DNA from: Curtanaerobium respiraculi
GTDB taxonomy: Bacteria; Actinomycetota; Coriobacteriia; Coriobacteriales; Eggerthellaceae
Assembly: GCF_024609215.1 (NCBI RefSeq)
Contig: NZ_JANIPD030000040.1
Coordinates: 61,879-125,878, forward strand
Length of the DNA: 64,000 bases
Direction of reading: 5' to 3'
Shown: in pieces, positions 29,301-37,328 of the stretch
How positions within the stretch are numbered: position 1 is the stretch's first letter
Layout of the letters: every line of letters starts with the position of its first letter
Position numbers and translations under genes: made by a program
The notes under the pieces: generated by a model
Seen by the model: the letters and a program-made list of their open reading frames with translations, nothing else
Database searches by the model: none
What the model was told of the DNA's origin: nothing

Positions 29301-31538
29301 ACAGCAAGCATCACGCTTCCCGAGGATGTCAAAGTTCCCGCTGACGCGCAAGTCAAGGTCGATGGATTGGGGAAGCTGTTCACGGTTGATTCTACCAAGG
29401 TCAAAGGACAGACCGTAACTGTCGTCTTCAAACTTGCAGACGGTATCGACACCTATCAAAAGTTAAAGGATGCCGTGAATTCAACGGGCCTCGCGGCAAC
29501 ACACGGTGCGTCCGATATCAACGATTCCGACCTGATCACCGCAACCGTGTCCGGACTCAGCTTGGTGGATGGCGTGGAGAGTGGGAAAGAGCTCACCGCC
29601 ATTGGCGACGTCGACGGCACATTCCATTCAATTGCCCAGGACGGCGAAACCGTCAAGCGTTTTGAATTCAGTTGGGGCTCTCAGCAACTGCCTGCAGGCA
29701 AGGATCCCAAAGGCGACAAGATACAGCAAACTCTGGTGACGGTCGTTCCCCTGGAAAGCGAGCTGCCGGCCGACCTTGAAGTCGATGGCGATACCGAGCA
29801 CGCTGCCGTACACGAAGTCTTCACGGGTGACAAGGTCAAGTTGACCGGTGTTGTGGACGTTTCCAACGTCAAAGAGCAAATGTCCGCTATCGAAAAGCAG
29901 TTCAACACCACCCCCGACAAGTTCGAAACCATCAAACTCAGCGAGTTGGAATCGAGTTTCAAGGCGACGCTCACCCTTCCCGATGGCATGGAGTACGCCG
30001 ACGACCTGAAGAAGGAGGATGTCAAGGTTGGCGGCTTTGCGGACACCTTCACGGTGACGGACCTTCTCATCGAAGGCCAGAAGATCACCGTCACGATGAC
30101 GTTGAAGGATGGCATCGATAATTACAAGCAGCTCAAGGATGCTGTAGATGCAGTTGACAAAGAGATGACCCTCACTGTTCCCAAGATCGAAATCGATCCC
30201 GGGGTGAACCCGGGTACAAAGCTGACCGTTCCCGGCACCGTAACCGGCACGTTCTTCTCCAAGGCGACATCTGCTTCAGGCACCACCAAAGCATTTTCGT
30301 TCACATGGAACGGCGTTCAAACCGCTGAAGGTCGCGATGCCATCGTCACCGACGAGAACGATCCTACCATTCAGGCGACCCTCATGCCCGTCAGCACAAC
30401 GGAAGCCGAGCTTGAAGGTGACATGCTTGTGGACACTGATACGGAGCACGATGCCGTCATCAAACGGGAAAAAGGCTCGAGTTTCGACCTTACCGGCGCC
30501 GTGAATGTCGCCTCCATCAAAGAGCAGATGGATGACATCGAGAAGCTCTATCCCAATACCGCCCACAAGGATATCCGTCTTGATATCCGCGGGTTTGATT
30601 TCACGGCGAGCTTCACCGTTCCCGATGGTATCGAACTGCCCGAGGGACTCGACGTTTCTCAGGTGAAGTCGGAAGATTTCGGCAAAGGTTTCAAGGTGAG
30701 CCATGTCAAAGTCGAGGGCAAGACCGTGACCGTATCCTTCGAGCTTGCCGATGCGGGCACGATTCTGACGTATGATCAACTTGAGGCGGTTGTGGACGGC
30801 GCTGGCGACAACGGAGAAAATAATCCAACGTGGATGAAGCTCACCATTCCCGGCCTGAAGCTTTCCTCCGATGCCGAAGCGGGCAAGCAATTTACCATCA
30901 AGGGAGAGGTTGCCGGCACTTTCAAGTCCTACGCCCAAGCTCCGAGTGGAAAGAACAAGGCTTTCTCTTTCAAGTGGAATGGCACGCAGTGGGCTCCTGG
31001 CAAGGATGCTGTTGCAATCGCCGATGAACCGATTCAACTCACCATCGAGGCAACTGAGCCGTGGATATCCTTGAACGAAACGCCGAAGGTGACCGCCAAA
31101 GACTTTACGATCACCGCGGGGGATGTGTTCGAGATCATGAATGATATGAAGGTCAGCGCCTCCGATGAAGAAGACGGCGATTTGACCGACAAGGTCGAGA
31201 TCGTGTATCCCGATGGGTTTGACACTGCTAAATCAGGCGTGTACCTGATCGTTTTCAAGGTGACGGATTCCAACGGGGCGACTTCTATCACATCTGCGAC
31301 CTTGACGGTTTTGCAGAAGGCTGCCCCAGCGCCCGCTCCGGACAAGCCCGATTCCGTTAAAACGAACGATAAGCCCGATTCTACTGTGGAACCCGAAACG
31401 AGCCGGGTAACGGAGGAAGAAAGCAAGGCGGAAACTCCCAAGACGGGCGATGCTGATTTCGCCCTTCCCCTCGGCGCTTTGATGATCGTTTCGCTGATTG
31501 TTCTTGGGCTCGTAGTTCGCAGAGAGGGACGAGAATAA
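26367..31538 (+). pseudogene. giant sortase-anchored adhesin with in-frame TAG
   Basis: 1,723 codons in one frame with a single TAG at 27177-27179 (codon 271); the downstream piece alone could start at GTG 27372. The start at 26367 follows GGAAGGA; a long signal peptide ends SVLAFA. Parallel beta-helix-like repeats are followed by InlB/Flg_new-type repeats near residues 630-760 (KFLGWYYKDGA, TFTGWNTSADGTG). Three ~220-residue homologous repeats cover about 905-1558, each with a QMxxIE motif. A DUF5011-like Ig domain and a sorting signal TPKTGD (~1690) complete it. The stop context (GA-stop-LLDGNYIF) suggests CAG to TAG. Function as adhesin is inferred; it may be silent. Confidence 0.85.
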
Positions 31539-31569
31539 GAAGTTTGAGGTAAGCGCAACTGCTCAAAAG

Positions 31570-31608
31570 GCCGGGTTCGGAATCACCATCCGAACCCGGC
31601 TTCATATT
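31570..31608 (+). terminator. intrinsic terminator
   Basis: 12-bp perfect arms GCCGGGTTCGGA / TCCGAACCCGGC with a 7-base loop, followed by TTCATATTT, 31 bp after the adhesin stop. Confidence 0.85.
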
Positions 31609-31759
31609 TGCGTGTTTCGCAGATCGATTATCGCACCTGCAATATACAAGGGCGGAGGCGGCTTTCCAACCTGCCGCCGAACCCGATGCATCTGGTTATG
31701 TTATAGCGGATTCGGCCCAGGAGCCATCCGCCTCCGCGAACGACCATCGAGATTAGAAT

Positions 31760-31925
31760 GAGACAGTGGTGGAAATCGCCAAGAAGTCATTCGAATCGCC
31801 GGCAGTCCAGCTTGGCTTGATGATCCTTGTCGGTATCGGTACGACGGGCGAGATCATCGCCGGTGGCAGCTTATCGTGCGAAGAAGTACAAGGATCAACT
31901 GAAACAGACGCGGCGGATCGCATGA
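31760..31925 (+). pseudogene. possible membrane protein 3' remnant
   Basis: One frame reads VQLGLMILVGIGTTGEIIAG, a membrane helix, and the next frame continues YRAKKYKDQLKQTRRIA before a stop, as if a single frameshift separated helix and cytoplasmic tail. No start site is present and the family is unrecognised. Confidence 0.3.
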
Positions 31926-32007
31926 TTCGGCAGCCCTGTGCGGTCGAGAGATTCACAGCGGGTCATCTCCGCCGTTTGAGCGGTTGATTTCACACCAATC
32001 GGTGATA

Positions 32008-32049
32008 AGTAACATCATGGGATGTTACTAACTATGAAAATGTGTTACT
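32008..32049 (+). promoter_or_regulatory. TGTTACT operator array before binding-protein gene
   Basis: AGTAACATC (32008) and GATGTTACT (32021) form a palindrome. A direct-repeat box with TGTTACT at 32023 and 32043, separated by 13 bp containing ATGAAAA, overlaps it. The same 27-bp box occurs at 36930-36956 upstream of the fmdE-type operon. This is a candidate shared metal-responsive operator. Confidence 0.65.
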
Positions 32050-32095
32050 GTCCTGGTGGGTGGAATGTTTCGCTATAAGGAAAAGGAGAAAAGAG

Positions 32096-33217
32096 ATGAG
32101 GAAACCACTCCGTATCGTAGGCGTGCTGTGCATGGCGATTGCGCTGTCGTTGGGCGTCTTCGCACTTGCGGGATGCTCGTCGTCGAGCTCAAGCACCCAG
32201 CAGGAACCGCAGCAAAGCGCAGCCGTCAAGCAGGTTACCGACGTGACGGGACGCGTGGTGGATGTGCCCGCCGAGCCGCAGAAGATCGTCGGTATCGGCG
32301 CCTCCTCGCTGCGCGTGATCTGCTATCTCGGCCAGCAGGATAAGGTGGTGGGCGTCGAGGTTTCCGAGAAGGAGGACGCCGTCACCTGCACGTACCGTCA
32401 TGTGAACATCGAATCGTTCAAGGATCTGCCCGTCATCGGCGAGGGCGGGGCGAAGGGCGTGACTCCCAACGAAGAAGCGCTCATCAATGTAGCGCCCGAC
32501 GTCATCATCGCGAGCGTCGATAAGGATACGGCCGATTCCCTGCAGGCCAAGACGAAGATTCCCGTGGTGTGCATCGAATTCAACGACAAGGTGTTCGACC
32601 AGGGCATCTACGAGAATATCGCGCTTGCGGGCGAGGTGCTGGGCGCGGAAGACCGTGCCGACGAGATCGTCGCGTACATGAAGGACGCCCAAGCCGACCT
32701 TGCGAAGCGCGTCGAGGGGCAGCCTTCCCATACCGCCTACGCGGCTGGCGTGAGCTTCCGCGGGGGCCATGGCTTTGCCGGAACCGAGGCGGCGTTCGCG
32801 CCGTTCAACAGCGTCAACCTCACGAACATCGTCGATGGGGAAGGCACTACGGGTTGCTTCGACGTGGATCTTGAGAAGGTGAGCTCGGCGCAGCCGGAAT
32901 ACATCTTCGTCGAGACCGGCAATATCGGACTCGTGAGGGAGGACGTTGCCGGCAATCCGGATTACTTCAAGAACCTTTCCGCAGTCCAGGCGGGCAAGGT
33001 GTACTCGCTCGTGTCATACCGGTACTATCAGACCAACCTCGACCTGGCGGTTGCCAACTGCTACGCGGTCGGCGCCGCCGCGTATCCCGATCGTTTCTCC
33101 GACATCGATCCAACGGCGAAGCTCGGCGAGGTCACGAAGTTCTTCCTCGGGAAGGATATCTCTGCCGACCTCGCTTCCGAGGGGTATTCGTTCGGCAAGG
33201 TGGATCTGCTCTCGTAG
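32096..33217 (+). CDS. iron/molybdate/corrinoid-type ABC substrate-binding lipoprotein
   Basis: 373 aa from the ATG at 32096, preceded by AAAAGGAG. Lipobox LAGC (Cys27). The mature protein has the BtuF/FepB-type (cluster A-2) pattern, with TDVTGRVVDVPAEPQKIVGI and later NEEALINVAPDVIIAS. MolA-type molybdate/tungstate and haem or siderophore binders share this fold, so the ligand cannot be named. Permease and ATPase genes are on the opposite strand at 34436-36339; the shared operator box ties them together. A strong terminator follows. Confidence 0.85.
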   Translation: MRKPLRIVGVLCMAIALSLGVFALAGCSSSSSSTQQEPQQSAAVKQVTDVTGRVVDVPAEPQKIVGIGASSLRVICYLGQQDKVVGVEVSEKEDAVTCTYRHVNIESFKDLPVIGEGGAKGVTPNEEALINVAPDVIIASVDKDTADSLQAKTKIPVVCIEFNDKVFDQGIYENIALAGEVLGAEDRADEIVAYMKDAQADLAKRVEGQPSHTAYAAGVSFRGGHGFAGTEAAFAPFNSVNLTNIVDGEGTTGCFDVDLEKVSSAQPEYIFVETGNIGLVREDVAGNPDYFKNLSAVQAGKVYSLVSYRYYQTNLDLAVANCYAVGAAAYPDRFSDIDPTAKLGEVTKFFLGKDISADLASEGYSFGKVDLLS

Positions 33218-33242
33218 AACCGGCGAAGGCAGGATCGCATAC

Positions 33243-33282
33243 CATACAGGAAATGCCCCGTCCTCGGGGCGTTTCCTGTATG
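33243..33282 (+). terminator. intrinsic terminator
   Basis: 18-bp arms beginning CATACAGGAAATGCCCCG with a 4-base loop and one mismatch, 25 bp after the binding-protein stop. No T run follows the downstream arm. Confidence 0.8.
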
Positions 33283-33320
33283 CCGAGCATGCACACGTCT
33301 CTCATGGGTGAAAGTCCCTA

Positions 33321-33476
33321 GGGAGCCGCTGACGGATTCCGCCAGCCCGGGAACGACATGCTGGCGCCGGAGCGGCTCGATCCCCGTTCGCGCACGTCAG
33401 CGCGCCCGCTCGCCTTTCGCCGCTCTGGCACTCAGCCTGCCGCCCCCGGCCAAGGCGGAATTCATCAGTGCTTTCC
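33321..33476 (+). repeat. TA-flanked palindromic repeat, family A copy 2
   Basis: 156 bp between TA at 33319-33320 and TA at 33477-33478. Same orientation as copy 1; shares GCGGCTCGATCCCCGTTCGC and the right end GGCGGAATTCATCAGTG. The sequence from 33477 to 33623 holds no gene. Confidence 0.8.
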
Positions 33477-33623
33477 TAGCGCGCCCGGTGGCGGGGAGCG
33501 CACAGACAATGGCAAGGGCGTCCGCCGCGAGGCGGAATCCGAAATCGTGGCGCGATGATGGCGGCGCGCTGCGCCCGTCGGCGTTTGCGAGCGCGGTGGC
33601 GGGCCGGCTTCATCGGAATGGCG

Positions 33624-34439
33624 TCACACCCTCCATCCCATCATGTATACCTCGGTGGTGATGACCTCTTCCACGGTCCCGTCGACCGCAAGCTCTTCAA
33701 GACGGGCGTCCGCCTTTTGCAGGCCTTCGTCCGAAACCCGCCCCTTCAGGGACTTCTCGATGAAGAAGTCGCGCGCCTCCTCGAGGCTGCGCGTGTTGCG
33801 CCATTCGTCGGTGTAGTGGCGCAGGCTGGGATTCAAGCCCTGAGCCCATACGATGCACATCATGCGGAACAGATCGTCATCGTTGTTCCCATCGTCGACG
33901 AATCCCGCCGCGTCCATCAAGTCGTGGAGGACCGCATCATGGCGGCGGCAGGGCTTTGCCACGTAGATGTACTCATTCGCGAGGTTCGCCATCTTCTCGA
34001 ACGTCCTGCCGTCGCGCACGGCGGGCGTCATGTGGGCGATAACCAGATCGTAGCGCTTCCCGGAGCCCCCTTCGGCGAAGTCCCCCACTTCGAAGGTGGC
34101 GTTGCCGATACCCTCGTCCACCGCCTTCTTCCGCGCAGCCTCGATCATCTTCGGCGAGATATCGGTCCCGGTCACCCGTTCCGCACGCGCAGCAAGGGCC
34201 AGGCTGTACAGGCCGGCTCCGCAGCCGATGTCCAGCACGGAAAGGCCGCGGGAGAAGTCGACCTCGTCGGCGAGCATCTTCAAAAACGGGTCGTCATCCC
34301 ACGAGGCGACGGGGCGGGCCGCCCATTTCTCGGCGGCGGCATCCCAGGTGGAGGCGTTCGCATACCCTCCCAAAGAGCGGTTGCGCCATTGCCCGATGAT
34401 GGTATCCGGATCCAAGTTGAGGAAGGTGCTGGTTGTCAT
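33624..34439 (-). CDS. class I SAM-dependent methyltransferase
   Basis: 271 aa from the ATG at 34439, which overlaps the ATPase stop by 4 bp. Motif I is VLDIGCGAGLYSLAL (68-82) with acidic motif II at GTDISPKM. The substrate is not evident. It is the last gene of a four-gene operon fmdE-type, permease, ATPase, methyltransferase. Methyltransferases recur in such metal-uptake clusters, so a role in modifying a metallophore or cofactor is possible but unproven. Confidence 0.88.
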   Translation of the reverse strand: MTTSTFLNLDPDTIIGQWRNRSLGGYANASTWDAAAEKWAARPVASWDDDPFLKMLADEVDFSRGLSVLDIGCGAGLYSLALAARAERVTGTDISPKMIEAARKKAVDEGIGNATFEVGDFAEGGSGKRYDLVIAHMTPAVRDGRTFEKMANLANEYIYVAKPCRRHDAVLHDLMDAAGFVDDGNNDDDLFRMMCIVWAQGLNPSLRHYTDEWRNTRSLEEARDFFIEKSLKGRVSDEGLQKADARLEELAVDGTVEEVITTEVYMMGWRV

Positions 34440-35296
34440 TGATCTCCTATCTTCTGGAGGGGGCTTGCTACGGCCATGCGGATTCCCTCGAATTCGACAA
34501 GGCGCATGGGCAGGTCGTACGTTTGCGAGAGGGTTCTGTCGGTCACTGCCTCGGCGCCGCCTTCCGCCACGACCTTTCCGTTGCGGATGAGCAGGAAGCG
34601 GTCGCAGAAGCGCAGGGCGAGGTTGACGTCGTGGATGACCAGGATGGTTGCAAGGTTTTCCCGCTTGGTGGCATCCGCTATGCTCTGCAGGACTTCCATC
34701 TGGTTCTTGGGGTCCAGGGCGCTCGTGGGCTCGTCGAGCAGCAAGACCTCCGTCTGCTGGGCGAGCGCGCGGGCGATGAAGACCTTTTGCCGCTCGCCCC
34801 CGGAAAGCTCGTCGCAATAGCGGTCGGCGAACGGCTCAAGCTCGAGCTGGGCGATGCAGCGGGCGACCACTTCACGGTCGTAGTCGGAGATGCTCCACGT
34901 GATGTGGGGCCGCCGACCTAGGACGACCTCGTCGTACACGCTCAGGTGCGGCACGTGCTGCTGCTGCGACACATAGGCGATATGCTGGGCGTTTTGTCGA
35001 CGGTTGAGCATGCCGAGATCGATTCCGCCCACCTGCACGGTGCCCTCCGTGGGATGTTCGATGTTGCCCAGGAGGTTGAGGAGCGTCGATTTGCCCGCGC
35101 CGTTGTTGCCCATGATGGCGAGCATAGATCCCGCCTTCGCATGCAGCGAGATATTCTCGAACACGGCTTTGCTCGTGTGCGGGTACACGTACGAGAGGCT
35201 GTCCGCCTCCAATACCGTTTCCCCCGGCTTATAGCAGGCGCGTTTGCATTCGCGCGGCGCCTCGGGGGCGAGGCTGCCCTTACCTGCGGCCGTCAT
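34436..35296 (-). CDS. FecE/BtuD-type ABC ATP-binding protein
   Basis: 286 aa. Walker A GNNGAGKST (63-71), Q-loop YVSQQQHVPH, signature ELSGGERQKV, Walker B VLLLDEPTSALDP and H-loop VIHDVN are intact. The first ~28 residues are an unusual Cys/charged extension (ECKRACYKPGE) not needed for the fold. It overlaps the permease by 4 bp and the methyltransferase by 4 bp. It powers the FecCD-type permease. Confidence 0.93.
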   Translation of the reverse strand: MTAAGKGSLAPEAPRECKRACYKPGETVLEADSLSYVYPHTSKAVFENISLHAKAGSMLAIMGNNGAGKSTLLNLLGNIEHPTEGTVQVGGIDLGMLNRRQNAQHIAYVSQQQHVPHLSVYDEVVLGRRPHITWSISDYDREVVARCIAQLELEPFADRYCDELSGGERQKVFIARALAQQTEVLLLDEPTSALDPKNQMEVLQSIADATKRENLATILVIHDVNLALRFCDRFLLIRNGKVVAEGGAEAVTDRTLSQTYDLPMRLVEFEGIRMAVASPLQKIGDQ

Positions 35297-36339
35297 CGCT
35301 TATACCCCCGATACAGGAGGTAGAGGAAGAGCGGCGCTCCCAAAAATGAGGTGATCGCGCCGATGGGCAGTATGATGGGCGAGATGACCGTGCGGGAGAC
35401 GAAGTCGCTGGCGAGCATGATGAACGCGCCGAGCACGAGCGATGCCGGCAGCAGGAAGCGGTAGTCGTTGCCGATGATGCGCCGTGCGATGTGCGGGGCG
35501 ATGAGGCCGATGAAGTTGATGAGGCCCACGAACGATACCATGATGGCGGCCATCAGCGATGATACGAAGACGCCCACCAGGCGCGTGCGCCGCACGTCGA
35601 CGCCGAGCCCGCCCGCGACGTTGCCGCCGTTCTGCAGCGCGTTGTAGTTCCACCGGTTGAGGAAAAAGTAGATCGAGCACGCGCCGCCGACGACGAACAT
35701 CAGGCAGATCTGCTCCCAGGTGGCGCGTCCGAGGTCGCCGAACTGCCAGAAGATGACCTTCGTGAGGTTGAGGTCGTTGCTGAAGTATTGCAGGATGGTG
35801 GAAGCGCCCGCCCAGAGCGCGGAGAGCGCCACGCCCACGAGGATGATGCTCTCGGGGCTCGCGATGCCCAGGCGTGAGAACAGGAGCACCACCAGGCTGG
35901 ATGTCATGGCGCCGGCGAACGCGCACAGGGCGATGACGCCCATGCCCGCGTTGGACGCGGAGCCGGCGACCGCGGGGATCACGATGAGGATTGCGAGCGT
36001 GGCGCCGAAAGCGGCTCCTTGGGAGATGCCAACGGTGGAGGCGGAGGCAAGCGGGTTTTCAAGCACACTCTGCAACGCCGCGCCCGCAAGTGCCAAGCCT
36101 GCTCCTGTGACGCAGGCGGTGGCGACGCGTGGAAGGCGAATGGATTGTACAGTGTTGACGTCGCCGGGGGTGCCGATCCCGAACAGCGCCTGGAGGCTGG
36201 TGAAGACGTTCAAATCGGATGCTCCGGCGCAGAGTTCCGCCGATGCCATGGCGAGGCAGACGATCACCATGCCGAAAATCGCGAGGATGTTCCGGCGTTC
36301 GACCTTCCTCCTCTGCGAGGTTATCTGCTCGGTTTCCAT
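35293..36339 (-). CDS. FecCD-family ABC permease
   Basis: 348 aa from ATG 36339; longer upstream frames run through the preceding gene. About ten membrane helices. Family signatures are RLPRVATACVTGAGLALAGA and GLINFIGLIAPHIARRIIGN, the latter carrying the ATPase-coupling glycine loop. Members form homodimers for siderophore, haem, cobalamin or molybdate import. Start overlaps the fmdE-type stop by 1 bp. Confidence 0.93.
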   Translation of the reverse strand: METEQITSQRRKVERRNILAIFGMVIVCLAMASAELCAGASDLNVFTSLQALFGIGTPGDVNTVQSIRLPRVATACVTGAGLALAGAALQSVLENPLASASTVGISQGAAFGATLAILIVIPAVAGSASNAGMGVIALCAFAGAMTSSLVVLLFSRLGIASPESIILVGVALSALWAGASTILQYFSNDLNLTKVIFWQFGDLGRATWEQICLMFVVGGACSIYFFLNRWNYNALQNGGNVAGGLGVDVRRTRLVGVFVSSLMAAIMVSFVGLINFIGLIAPHIARRIIGNDYRFLLPASLVLGAFIMLASDFVSRTVISPIILPIGAITSFLGAPLFLYLLYRGYKR

Positions 36340-36884
36340 CAGAACCCTTCTCGGCCGTATGCGTCGTAGCAGTCCAAGCAGACGAACTTGCCGTCTTGGA
36401 CGCGCAGCCCGTACTCGGCGGTCATCTCGCCGCAGATCGCGCATTCGTGCGACGGGAAGATCCGCGCGGGCTCGGGGAGCTGAACGGTTGGCTGCTTCAC
36501 ATCGAAAAGCTCGCAATAAGGGGTGGTGATCAGATAATCCATGTACTCGTCGCGGGAGAGCCCGTCGCCGAGCCCCTTCTTCAAGATCAGGCGGGCGCTC
36601 GTGCCGCTATCGCGCGCGAAGAACGAGAAGGCCATCTTGCCGCGCAGACGGGGGACGAGGTTCGATTTGCCGTATGTGCAACCGAGGAGGCATTGGACCG
36701 CGTCAACGCAGCAGGCGTCGTTTTCCGTGATGCACACGATCTCCTCCTCGATTGCGGGGAAGGCGCCCTCGTCGAGGCCGAGTTCCGCGATGGCGCCTTC
36801 GACCGCCTTGAATCCAATCGCGAGCCCTGGGCACTTGTGCCCATGGAACTTCGCGGCCTCTTCCCAGAATGTCAGATCAAGCAT
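36339..36884 (-). CDS. FmdE-family protein with C-terminal zinc ribbon
   Basis: 181 aa. The N-terminal FmdE domain has FHGHKCPGLAIGFKA (13-27) and ENDACCVDAVQCLLGCTYGK (54-73), including the conserved His and Cys residues. A C-terminal zinc-ribbon uses C148, C151, C169 and C172 (CAIC...CLDC). FmdE was named for formylmethanofuran dehydrogenase subunit E, but isolated copies such as this are common beside molybdate-type ABC genes in anaerobes without that enzyme. It probably acts in metal handling or sensing; this is inference. First gene of its operon; a TGTTACT operator lies 46 bp upstream. Confidence 0.85.
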   Translation of the reverse strand: MLDLTFWEEAAKFHGHKCPGLAIGFKAVEGAIAELGLDEGAFPAIEEEIVCITENDACCVDAVQCLLGCTYGKSNLVPRLRGKMAFSFFARDSGTSARLILKKGLGDGLSRDEYMDYLITTPYCELFDVKQPTVQLPEPARIFPSHECAICGEMTAEYGLRVQDGKFVCLDCYDAYGREGF

Positions 36885-36929
36885 GCTGTCCTCCGTTGGT
36901 GTTGTGGGTCCGTCGTGGAAGTAGATGAG

Positions 36930-36956
36930 TGTTACTCTACATGAAAAAGTGTTACT
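36930..36956. promoter_or_regulatory. TGTTACT direct-repeat operator upstream of fmdE-type operon
   Basis: TGTTACT at 36930 and 36950 with ATGAAAA between, the same 27-bp layout as 32023-32049 (20 or more of 27 positions identical by eye). It sits just upstream of the minus-strand start at 36884. Confidence 0.65.
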
Positions 36957-37119
36957 AGACCAGGATATATATGAAAACAGCCTGATACAGGGACGGAAAT
37001 CGATGGGTTGCCCACCGGGAAAACCATACCGTTGATGTTACGAATTACAAATTAGTAGTACTCAGAGCAGAATCGTGTTATCTATATCATATTCGTATTA
37101 CTCCTCTGTCTTGGATGTA

Positions 37120-37320
37120 CCGATGGGGGATGGCGATCGGCGCCGTCGGGTGCCATCGCCGGGAAGGTGCCCAATTTTTCGCTCCGATTGGGTACAGGGG
37201 TTCTCAATGCGACGAAGCGAGCCCGGAAGTTGGGCACGCGGATAGGAGCGACGCATTGCGGGAAACGCGGTGCGAGGATTCGATGGCAGAGGCTTGCGTT
37301 GGAAATCGCAAGGAAGGAAG
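37120..37320 (+). promoter_or_regulatory. structured leader before nickel/peptide ABC operon
   Basis: Several stable stems lie in the ~300-base leader: GGCGAT with ATCGCC (37132/37155), and GTGCCCAAT with ATTGGGTAC (37167/37187), the latter with one mismatch. No known riboswitch consensus was matched with confidence; cobalamin-like fragments (GGTGCC, GGGAAACGCGGTG) lack the rest of that motif. Confidence 0.35.
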
Positions 37321-37328
37321 CAGGAGAT

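Noticed and set aside
33308-33661. Open frames over 33308-33661
   Set aside because: They run through the family A repeat and adjacent non-coding sequence, with no ribosome site or motif.
37167-37328. Cobalamin riboswitch before the nickel/peptide importer
   Set aside because: GGTGCC and a GGGAA...GGTG-like segment are present, but the B12-box-like core and the GCCCGC-ACTGT stretch are missing. Kept only as a structured leader.
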